From positions 1 to 6,730 of the forward strand of contig CBFHRK010000090.1 of the NCBI GenBank assembly GCA_965658225.1: a stretch of 6,730 nt of DNA, written 5' to 3'. Positions 1 to 5,920 of the stretch are shown here, piece after piece; position 1 is the first letter of the stretch, and every line of letters starts with the position of its first letter. Below the pieces are notes generated by a model. The model was not told the origin of the DNA and did no database searches. It saw nothing but the letters and a program-made list of their open reading frames with translations. A program made the position numbers and the translations under genes. Source of the stretch: ECT2AJA-044 sp965658225. Its GTDB lineage: Bacteria > Bacteroidota > Bacteroidia > Flavobacteriales > ECT2AJA-044.

Positions 1-570
1 AACGAACAAGATTCCAATGTACAACCAATGACCATTGACCGCGAAAGCAAATACTAGGAGTCGTTCCGAGATCCCTACAAAGGTCCCAATCCGCTGAATT
101 GTTTGTGAAGTCCCGTAATCCACGCTCCATTTACCCATGAGTAAATGCATCAAAATTCGGGAGACAAATACGATTGACAATACGGAAAGAACGAGCAGTA
201 ATTGATTATCGCTAAGAATCGGATCATAAGCAGAAACATACACTCCATATACATAGGCTACACCCATAAGTATGGAAATATGAGCTAGTTGATCAGCGAC
301 AAAAAGGAATCCGGAGTTATAGCGACCGTCGAGATTTAGCTTAGAGAGGTCAATAAAATAATGGGTAATGACGATAACGAGAATAGGAATATAGTAGTCC
401 GTTTCAAAGCGTGTCACTAACAAAAGCGCGAGCAAATGCACGCCAATATGGTAGTACAGATACTTCGAACGATGCTTAAATTGGAGTTTGTCGACAACCC
501 ATTTATAAGGTTGAAAAACAAAGTCGCCAATGACATGAGCAATGAGAAGTTTCAAAGCTAAGGTCAACAT
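1..570 (-). CDS. DUF3307 family integral membrane protein (C-terminus cut by window edge)
   Basis: The reading frame is open for 190 codons from an ATG at 570-568 to the left edge, so the C-terminus is missing. The N-terminus carries the family signature: H12, G15-D16 and Q20 in the stretch AHVIGDFVFQ, then H41 and H45, then H70 with D74 and K77 (HYFIDLSK), and D93-Q94 with H97 (ADQLAH). Between these are hydrophobic stretches at roughly 46-52, 59-73, 88-112, 120-145 and 165-190, consistent with a multi-pass inner-membrane protein. The conserved His/Asp residues within or next to membrane segments suggest metal binding or catalysis, but the family has no known function that I can name. It is the last visible gene of the minus-strand block, 117 nt after the DUF547 stop. 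The same frame is open upstream to that stop, but contains no ATG, and the ATG places the signature at the usual N-terminal position. Confidence 0.8.
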   Translation of the reverse strand, partial: MLTLALKLLIAHVIGDFVFQPYKWVVDKLQFKHRSKYLYYHIGVHLLALLLVTRFETDYYIPILVIVITHYFIDLSKLNLDGRYNSGFLFVADQLAHISILMGVAYVYGVYVSAYDPILSDNQLLLVLSVLSIVFVSRILMHLLMGKWSVDYGTSQTIQRIGTFVGISERLLVFAFAVNGHWLYIGILFV

Positions 571-608
571 AGGTTGGGCCGGGTTAAGTAGGTATAGTAC
601 CCACCAAT

Positions 609-627
609 GTACAGAATGTATTTGTAC
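609..627. repeat. imperfect palindrome upstream of the DUF3307 gene
   Basis: The 19-base element GTACAGAATGTATTTGTAC has perfect 5 bp outer arms (GTACA/TGTAC) around a 9-base centre with one further matching pair. It lies 39-57 nt upstream of the DUF3307 ATG. It has the size and shape of a dimeric regulator site but could be chance. No regulator can be named. Confidence 0.2.
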
Positions 628-687
628 TTGACCCGAAAAAACCTTTTGAAAATCAAGAACTTCGCGCGAAAGGAAGTCTGTCCGCTA

Positions 688-1434
688 CTATTTACTGTTG
701 ATTGACCAATCGTATTCCAAGTAGGATATCTTCGCTTTACGGTCAATTTCAATGGAGCTAAATTCATTCAAAAAGTCGACTAAGCTTTGCTTTCCTCCTT
801 GAGTAAAATCGTCTTGAAACCATTCAAATATCTGACTCAGGGCAACTTTCTTAGGACTTAAAGAATTGCGAACGGGGTCATTTACAAACTGAGTCATTAA
901 CGCTTGAAGCAGCTCTTCGCAGTTCCCTTCGGTAAAGGCTGTGTTTGCCAGTGGAGGGCAAGATTCTGATGCGCAGTTTATACCGGCATGAATCCGGGCA
1001 TCCTCGAAATCGGAGCGCAAAACACCGTGTTCGATATCATTCAAACTCATGAGCTCACTTTTAGCGTCGTTCGGATGATTCATTTCGATCCATTTTTTAT
1101 CCCATGGCTCGTCTAAATTCGTAATGCTTTCGAGCGGATAATTATCGATCATCAATTTCAAAGTGTACGCATTATAGGCATTCATCCAGTAGGCCTTTTT
1201 TGCGTTATCGCTCCAGCCCTCCTCGGGCTGATTCGATTCTAATTCGCCCAAGTAGGCAACGAGCTTTTCATCTGCTGCCTTGAGGCCTTTGTAATCGACT
1301 GAACCGTTCTCAGCGACGTATTCTTTTAAAAGAGCGTCGAAACTTGTATGATTTGTTTGACCAACCACTTGTGAACAGGACAGCCATACTGCCAAGGTCA
1401 ATAAAAGGGAATTTAATATTCTCAAATTTTTCAT
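688..1434 (-). CDS. Exported DUF547 domain protein
   Basis: This 248-residue protein has an N-terminal signal peptide: K2, R5, a hydrophobic core at about 9-19, and a likely signal peptidase I cut after G25 (VVG|Q). Cys20 is not in a canonical lipobox (W-L-S-C), so a lipoprotein is less likely. The DUF547 domain covers about 75-200, with AYWMNAYNAYTL (81-92), the MSLNDIEHGVLR segment (129-140) and the family core H149 to C154 and C159 (RIHAGINCASESCPPL, 147-162). The invariant His and paired Cys suggest a thiol-based or metal-binding site; no biochemical activity is assigned here. It follows the nucleoside phosphorylase after 64 nt that include a possible promoter. DUF547 genes are, from memory, found near glycosyltransferases of the TIGR04282/04283 type in Bacteroidota. 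The gene ends in two consecutive TAG codons (690-688 and 687-685). The length is normal for the family and the ATG is well placed for the signal peptide. Confidence 0.88.
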   Translation of the reverse strand: MKNLRILNSLLLTLAVWLSCSQVVGQTNHTSFDALLKEYVAENGSVDYKGLKAADEKLVAYLGELESNQPEEGWSDNAKKAYWMNAYNAYTLKLMIDNYPLESITNLDEPWDKKWIEMNHPNDAKSELMSLNDIEHGVLRSDFEDARIHAGINCASESCPPLANTAFTEGNCEELLQALMTQFVNDPVRNSLSPKKVALSQIFEWFQDDFTQGGKQSLVDFLNEFSSIEIDRKAKISYLEYDWSINSK

Positions 1435-1453
1435 TTTATGCGCAATTATGAAT

Positions 1454-1461
1454 CAAACATA
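1454..1461 (-). promoter_or_regulatory. putative Bacteroidota -7 promoter element for DUF547
   Basis: On the minus strand this reads TATGTTTG, a full match to the TAnnTTTG -7 element used by the Bacteroidota primary sigma factor. It lies 19 nt before the DUF547 ATG. No convincing TTTG -33 element is seen 17-23 nt upstream, so the promoter is tentative. If real, DUF547 (and perhaps DUF3307) could be transcribed separately from the phosphorylase operon. Confidence 0.35.
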
Positions 1462-1470
1462 AGACCTAAT

Positions 1471-1484
1471 CAATTCTCGAATTG
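1471..1484. repeat. short palindrome between the phosphorylase and DUF547 genes
   Basis: CAATTCTCGAATTG has 6 bp perfect arms around a 2-base centre. It sits about 10 bp upstream of the putative -7 element, a position where a regulator could act. No T-tract follows on the minus strand, so it is not a typical intrinsic terminator. It may be an operator or a chance palindrome. Confidence 0.3.
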
Positions 1485-1498
1485 TTGGCTGGCCGACA

Positions 1499-2320
1499 TC
1501 AATCCATCTCGCTCAAAGTTGCCGATAAAAGGGCAATTAACTTTTCTTCTGCTTTACCGGCAACCGCAATGATTTCTGAAATGTCCACCGCCTTTAGGTT
1601 GTCTGGATCGCATTCGTCGGTAAGCACCGAAATGGCCGCGCAGGGAAGTCCCATGTGGTTCGCCACAATTACTTCGGGCACGGTGCTCATTCCAACAACA
1701 TCGGCTCCAATTCGGCTGAGAAAACGATATTCAGCGCGGGTTTCTAGGTTTGGTCCGCCCACGGCAACGTAAACGCCTTCATGCAATTCTATTTCTTGTG
1801 CCTTAGCGGCACGATGCAAACGCTCGTTCAAATCGGCGCAATAGGGTGCGCTCATATCCGGGAATCGCGGGCCCCAAGCATCTACGTTTCTTCCGAACAA
1901 AGGATTGTCGGGCAATAAATTAATATGGTCGTCGAGGAGCATCAAATCGCCTTTCTTGAAATCCATGTTCATAGAACCTGCGGCATTCGATAAAAACAGC
2001 GCTCTAACCCCGAGCAGTCCCATCACGCGAATCGGGAAAGTGATTTCTTGTGCCGTGTACCCTTCGTAGTAATGAAAACGGCCACTCATAGCTAAAATGC
2101 GCTTTCCGGCCGCGAGGCCGAAAACCAATTTACCCGAATGAAACTCCACCGTAGCTTCCGGAAAATGCGGAATTTCGCTGTACGGAATTTCAAGCTGCAC
2201 CTCCATATGATCAATGAATTTGCCCAAACCGGTACCGAGAACAATACCTACTTCGGGGTTTTCAACACCGCGGTCTTTTAAATAATTCAGCGCCTCTTCT
2301 ACTTTCTGTTCAATGGTCAT
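1499..2320 (-). CDS. Purine nucleoside phosphorylase, trimeric class (PNP/MTAP family)
   Basis: This 273-residue cytoplasmic enzyme would split a purine nucleoside with phosphate into free base and (deoxy)ribose-1-phosphate. Family motifs run in order: phosphate loop LGTGLG (28-33), SGRFHYYEGY (79-88, with R81 and H83 for phosphate and Y85 for the sugar), SNAAGSMN (111-118), GGPNLETRAEYR (188-199, with E193 equal to human Glu201) and GMSTVPEVIVA (210-220, with M211 equal to Met219). The base-selectivity position, human Asn243 in ITN, is Asp235 here (LTDECDP). The region of human His257, which binds the 5'-OH, reads DISEII (246-251), with no His. These two differences point towards 6-aminopurine nucleosides with altered 5' groups, as in MTAP, rather than classic inosine/guanosine use; this is inference. 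The gene starts 5 nt after the TIGR04282-type gene, so the two are almost certainly co-transcribed. The A-rich ATG context lacks a Shine-Dalgarno motif. Confidence 0.93.
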   Translation of the reverse strand: MTIEQKVEEALNYLKDRGVENPEVGIVLGTGLGKFIDHMEVQLEIPYSEIPHFPEATVEFHSGKLVFGLAAGKRILAMSGRFHYYEGYTAQEITFPIRVMGLLGVRALFLSNAAGSMNMDFKKGDLMLLDDHINLLPDNPLFGRNVDAWGPRFPDMSAPYCADLNERLHRAAKAQEIELHEGVYVAVGGPNLETRAEYRFLSRIGADVVGMSTVPEVIVANHMGLPCAAISVLTDECDPDNLKAVDISEIIAVAGKAEEKLIALLSATLSEMD

Positions 2321-2325
2321 TATTT

Positions 2326-2916
2326 CTAATATAATTCTGGGTATCTCTTTAAATCTTCTAGGTTGTCGATGTCCGAAAGCTCCTCCAAAATATCGAGCGA
2401 AAAACCGCGCGACAAAATAGCTTTACGCGTTTCATCGAACACCGTATTCGTACTCCATTGAATGTCATCGAACACGAATTCTGCTGGTTGCCTCATGCCA
2501 ATTAGGTAGTAGCCGCCGTCTTCGGCCGGACCAACAACAAAGTCGCTTTTGTCTAGGCTTTTAAAGGCCGCTTTCAAATGACCCGGTTCAAGGTCGTAGC
2601 AATCGGAACCAATGAGCACGACTTTGCGGGCTCCTTCATCAAATTGAGTTCGAAAAGCTTCATTCATTCGGGCTCCTAAATCCGTCCCTTTTTGTACTCT
2701 TTTGCTGAAATCAGCCGAAAGCCACTGGTCTGTTTGCACCACATGCTTATTGTAGTATACGTATCGCTGAGCATCCACCTTCAATGCGACTTCACGCGCA
2801 TGCTTTAACAGTTTTACATAGACGATTAAAGCCTCCTCATCGCCCACTGATTCGGCTAATCGCGTTTTTACAGCGCCCAGTATTGGGTTCTTAACAAAGA
2901 GTACTAAATGATCCAA
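2326..2916 (-). CDS. TIGR04282/DUF2064 glycosyltransferase-like protein with a TTG start
   Basis: This 196-residue soluble protein belongs to the DUF2064 family, a GT-A-like fold related to nucleotidyltransferases and known as TIGR04282, the arsenosugar-biosynthesis-associated glycosyltransferase-like family. Motifs in order are FVKNPILGAVKTRLA (7-21, nucleotide-binding N-terminus), KGTDLGARM (76-84), VLIGSDCYDL (100-109, with the acidic DxD-like site D105 and D108), GPAEDGGYYLIGM (129-141), QWSTNTV (153-159) and a C-terminal DIDNLEDL. It has full family length. The start codon must be TTG at 2916-2914: the conserved motif begins at residue 5, no ATG or GTG lies upstream, and an in-frame TAA, the stop of the S9 peptidase gene, lies only three codons before it. 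It is 9 nt after the peptidase gene and 5 nt before the nucleoside phosphorylase. Sugar donor and acceptor are unknown; an arsenosugar step is suggested only by family naming and by the neighbouring phosphorylase. Confidence 0.88.
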   Translation of the reverse strand: MDHLVLFVKNPILGAVKTRLAESVGDEEALIVYVKLLKHAREVALKVDAQRYVYYNKHVVQTDQWLSADFSKRVQKGTDLGARMNEAFRTQFDEGARKVVLIGSDCYDLEPGHLKAAFKSLDKSDFVVGPAEDGGYYLIGMRQPAEFVFDDIQWSTNTVFDETRKAILSRGFSLDILEELSDIDNLEDLKRYPELY

Positions 2917-2925
2917 AATTTGCGC

Positions 2926-5754
2926 TTATTCGCTTAATTCGAATCCGTATTCCTTCCCTTTCACTTTGGCGGGTACACCATCGGTCATCCATACAGGAGC
3001 TGGCGCATCTTTCAGGTAATGATCGAAGAATTGATACATCCGTTGATCTAAATCCATCCGGTTATGCCACTTGAGCAAGTTATGAGCTTCGCCGTTGTAC
3101 ACGAGCATCCAAGCCGGTTTATTTAAGCGTCGTAAGGCCATGAAGTATTCAATTCCCTGATACCAAGGCACCGCTCCGTCTTCATCGTTGTGCATGATGA
3201 GCATGGGCGTGTTGATTCGGTCCGCAAAAAACACGGGCGAGTTTTCAATATAGCGCTCGGGGTAATCCCAAAGCGTTCCACCGATACGGCTTTGTGTGCG
3301 TTCGTATTGAAACTGTCGACTTAGGCCACTTCCCCAGCGAATCCCGCCGTAGGCGGAAGTCATATTACTCACCGGCGCACCGGCAAAACCCGCTGCGAAC
3401 AAATCGGTTTGCGTCACTAAATAAGCCGTTTGGTATCCGCCCCAGCTTTGACCTTGAATTCCAATTCGTTCTGCATCTACATAGCCTTGATTGATCATGT
3501 GCTGCACGCCGGGAATGACGCAATCGTAACTGCTTGGCCCAGGATACCCATCACGGTAAATGATGTCCGGAACAAAAACAACGTAATCATTACTCACGAG
3601 GTAACTGAAGTTCACAATGGAACGGCTCGGACCGGGCGTATAATAGCGATTTACATCATCACTATAGCGCTCGTAGAAATAAACGATCAAGGGATACTCC
3701 TTATTTGGGTCAAAATTTTCGGGCTTATAAATGATTCCGCGAAGCTTTTCGCCGTTGTTGGATGTCCAAGTAGTTAATTCCGAAGTTCCCCATTGAATTT
3801 CGGCTTGTTGCGGATTAATAGAGCTCAGTTTTTTGAGGTCATTAAAATCTCCTTCTGTCCAGTACATATCGGCCGGATTCTGAAAATCTTCTACCGTTAC
3901 AAGAGCTCGGTTGCTCTTTTCTGTAGATCGTGCCCAACCGAAGTGCTTATCATCTTGAACGAGCATTGTAGGCTCTTCACCAAGATTAATTAATCGTGCA
4001 TAGCCCTCTTGTTTTGTTTCGTTGTTAAAGGTCGTAAGCAGCCATTCGCCCTTCGGGCAGAAGGTTTCTTCCGGGTTCATTGAATAGTAACGGTAGCGAA
4101 CATTATTTGCTCTTCCTGCACCTGAAGTAATATTTACCGGATCTTCTTTTCCGACGGGGTCAATCGACCAAATATCGTAGCGGTCGTAAATATAAAAGCG
4201 CTTATCCTTTTCGCTCCAACCGGCAGATCCATATGGGTACGGAGCGGCCGGATGATCATCTTCCTCATCGTAAAAAGCCGCGTCGATTTCTTGAGTTACA
4301 TTTAAATCGCGGCTTGCAATTCGGTCGTACACGTGCCAGCTGCTATCGCGTTGCGAAAAATAGGCTACGTAGTTTCCTGTGGTGGAGAGTTCAGCGCCAA
4401 AACCCACTCCTTCGGCCACTAATCGTGTATCTCCCGATTTCAAATCAATGGAGTAATAATCTTCAATCCAAGGATAGGCATAACTGTGCATTTTCCGATA
4501 GGGCTCTTCGGAGGAAGCTAAAACAACGTTGTGTTCTGCTTCGGGGTCGAGTCGGAACGACGGTATTTTTTCATTCTCCAGCAATAAAAGTCCGTCACCC
4601 TTTGGAAGTACTCGCGCGGTGTAACTTTTCTTTTTATCAGACGAAGCATTATTCAACTGGTACGGCTGTATGTCTGGGTCGTTCCACGACCAGATATCTA
4701 CGTTTACTTGCTCGCTTTTGAGCTTTGTAGAGTCTTCTTCGTAGACCACAGGTAATGGAGCCACGCCAATGAACATGAAACGATCGTCTTCCATAAATGC
4801 AGGGCGTTCATTTTCGCTTACGCCCCATCCGGCCGGAAGGCCGGGAGTAGCAGTATCCGCTACCAATTTCGTTTTGCCTTTTTCGTATAAATAAGCCGAA
4901 TAGTATTGAATTTCCGCTTCTGAACTATCGTCCGTAGCCACGTACATCATTCGATTTCCGGTTCTGTTGGGCTCAAAAAAGATATAATCCTCTCGGGTAG
5001 TGTCAATGATAGAAACCGCCCGCTTCGATACGTCGAAAACGTACAATCCATCATCGTGAAGCGTATCTTCCGTTTCCGTTTGATAGTAAACAAAGTCCCC
5101 AACATCGACCAAAGTATAATCGGTCGTTTGAAGGATCGTATCTGAGGTAGATCCGTCAAAGGAACGCACAATCAGCTCAAATCCAGGGCGTTCAGATGGA
5201 TCGGGCAATTCTTCTGCTTCGTCAACGACTGTTGAATCCTCGTCGAGTTTTTCGCCTACTTCTTCGGTAGTATCCGGCTCCAGTGGCTCAGGCTTTTCAA
5301 GCTGAAAAGCAAAAACATTGGATGCTTCCTCGGGCAGTTGGTAGCTCTTTACGCGAGCTATTTTCTCCGTAGAACCATCTTGAAGGTTGATAATTAAGAG
5401 GCTGTCTTTTGGGTGTTCCTCTTCATCGACCTCATCGAGCTCGAGCCCGCGAATAGTATCGTATTGAGGCTCAATAAGGCACAAGAAGTAATTTCCATCG
5501 AAGGAAAACTCAGCATCGGTTCCTCTCGGAACAATGAATTTGCCTGAACCTCCAAGCTCGTGGAGCTCGAGCCGTGCATCGCCTTTGGGCACGCTAACCA
5601 CAAAATAGGCCCAACGCCCGTCTGGAGAAAGCGATCGATTACTAATTCGTTCCCACGTGCCGTAATCGCCGGCATTTAGCGGTCGTTTATTTTGGCCTTC
5701 AGCGAAGTAAACAAGACCGATGAACAAAAAGAAAAGAGCGGTAAATTTTTTCAT
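2926..5754 (-). CDS. Secreted prolyl-oligopeptidase-family (S9) serine peptidase
   Basis: This 942-residue protein is made with a signal peptide (K2-K3, hydrophobic 4-17, probable cut after G20, AEG|Q), so it should act in the periplasm or outside the cell. Residues from about 30 to 660 form the non-catalytic part with WD40/propeller-like repeats (for example SPDGRWAYF at 43-51, FSFDGNYFL at 83-91). The C-terminal alpha/beta-hydrolase domain starts near 665. Its triad is visible: Ser770 in GQSWGGY, Asp859 in HNDEDGAVP and His891 in GEAHNL. The expected substrate is short peptides cut internally or from the N-terminus; specificity cannot be read from sequence. An acidic low-complexity insert spans about 152-190, rich in Glu, Asp, Pro and Thr. 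It is the first gene of the minus-strand block and faces the LD-carboxypeptidase across a 166 nt divergent spacer. It stops 9 nt before the glycosyltransferase gene, so both are probably on one transcript although their functions look unrelated. The family assignment is firm. Confidence 0.94.
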   Translation of the reverse strand: MKKFTALFFLFIGLVYFAEGQNKRPLNAGDYGTWERISNRSLSPDGRWAYFVVSVPKGDARLELHELGGSGKFIVPRGTDAEFSFDGNYFLCLIEPQYDTIRGLELDEVDEEEHPKDSLLIINLQDGSTEKIARVKSYQLPEEASNVFAFQLEKPEPLEPDTTEEVGEKLDEDSTVVDEAEELPDPSERPGFELIVRSFDGSTSDTILQTTDYTLVDVGDFVYYQTETEDTLHDDGLYVFDVSKRAVSIIDTTREDYIFFEPNRTGNRMMYVATDDSSEAEIQYYSAYLYEKGKTKLVADTATPGLPAGWGVSENERPAFMEDDRFMFIGVAPLPVVYEEDSTKLKSEQVNVDIWSWNDPDIQPYQLNNASSDKKKSYTARVLPKGDGLLLLENEKIPSFRLDPEAEHNVVLASSEEPYRKMHSYAYPWIEDYYSIDLKSGDTRLVAEGVGFGAELSTTGNYVAYFSQRDSSWHVYDRIASRDLNVTQEIDAAFYDEEDDHPAAPYPYGSAGWSEKDKRFYIYDRYDIWSIDPVGKEDPVNITSGAGRANNVRYRYYSMNPEETFCPKGEWLLTTFNNETKQEGYARLINLGEEPTMLVQDDKHFGWARSTEKSNRALVTVEDFQNPADMYWTEGDFNDLKKLSSINPQQAEIQWGTSELTTWTSNNGEKLRGIIYKPENFDPNKEYPLIVYFYERYSDDVNRYYTPGPSRSIVNFSYLVSNDYVVFVPDIIYRDGYPGPSSYDCVIPGVQHMINQGYVDAERIGIQGQSWGGYQTAYLVTQTDLFAAGFAGAPVSNMTSAYGGIRWGSGLSRQFQYERTQSRIGGTLWDYPERYIENSPVFFADRINTPMLIMHNDEDGAVPWYQGIEYFMALRRLNKPAWMLVYNGEAHNLLKWHNRMDLDQRMYQFFDHYLKDAPAPVWMTDGVPAKVKGKEYGFELSE

Positions 5755-5920
5755 TTTTCCAATTTAAGACGCCTAAGATAAGAGTCTGACCGCAAAGCTC
5801 CCCGATAATTCCGGATTGGGTCGTAATTGGACATCCGACCGCAGGTCGAGAATAATAAAGTGTCAAAGATTCTTCCGACCTTGAGGTTTTAAAGAATCAA
5901 CCGAAAAAACCTGAATACAC
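5755..5920. promoter_or_regulatory. divergent intergenic region with short repeats
   Basis: This 166 nt spacer must hold promoters for the minus-strand S9 peptidase operon and the plus-strand LD-carboxypeptidase gene. On the minus strand TATCTTAG (5773-5780) matches five of six fixed positions of the Bacteroidota -7 element, but no TTTG sits at the expected spacing (one lies 12 nt upstream), so it is weak. On the plus strand no good -7 element is visible. The sequence GACCGCA occurs at 5788-5794 and 5837-5843, and TCCGACC at 5834-5840 and 5874-5880. A hairpin CGACC-gca-GGTCG lies at 5836-5848 without a T-tract. Confidence 0.45.
5868..5912 (+). repeat. two interleaved inverted repeats just upstream of the LD-carboxypeptidase start
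   Basis: GATTCTT (5868-5874) pairs perfectly with AAGAATC (5892-5898), and AGGTTTT (5884-5890) pairs perfectly with AAAACCT (5906-5912). The arms alternate without overlapping, the topology of an H-type pseudoknot or of two competing hairpins. The last arm ends 8 nt before the GTG start, where an mRNA structure could affect initiation. The arms are only 7 bp and A/T-rich, so chance is a real alternative. Confidence 0.3.

Noticed and set aside
604..611. TACATTGG on the minus strand as a promoter for DUF3307
   Set aside because: It matches five of six fixed positions of the -7 element, but the -33 region has only TTCG at 22 nt spacing; too weak to call.
661..670. Palindrome TTCGCGCGAA as a terminator after DUF547
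   Set aside because: The stem would be 3-4 bp and no T-run follows on the minus strand; it may be chance.
1482..1772. Plus-strand open frame of 96 codons inside the phosphorylase gene
   Set aside because: It is antisense to a clearly conserved gene, has no recognisable domain, and arises from the codon use of the real gene.
4233..4721. Plus-strand open frame of 162 codons inside the S9 peptidase gene
   Set aside because: It is fully antisense to a conserved reading frame; the translation is rich in Arg and Leu with no motif, as expected of a shadow frame. Other plus-strand frames within 3294-3993 were dismissed for the same reason.
5836..5848. Hairpin CGACC-gca-GGTCG as a terminator
   Set aside because: It has a 5 bp stem, no T-tract on either strand, and lies between divergent genes where no transcript needs to end.
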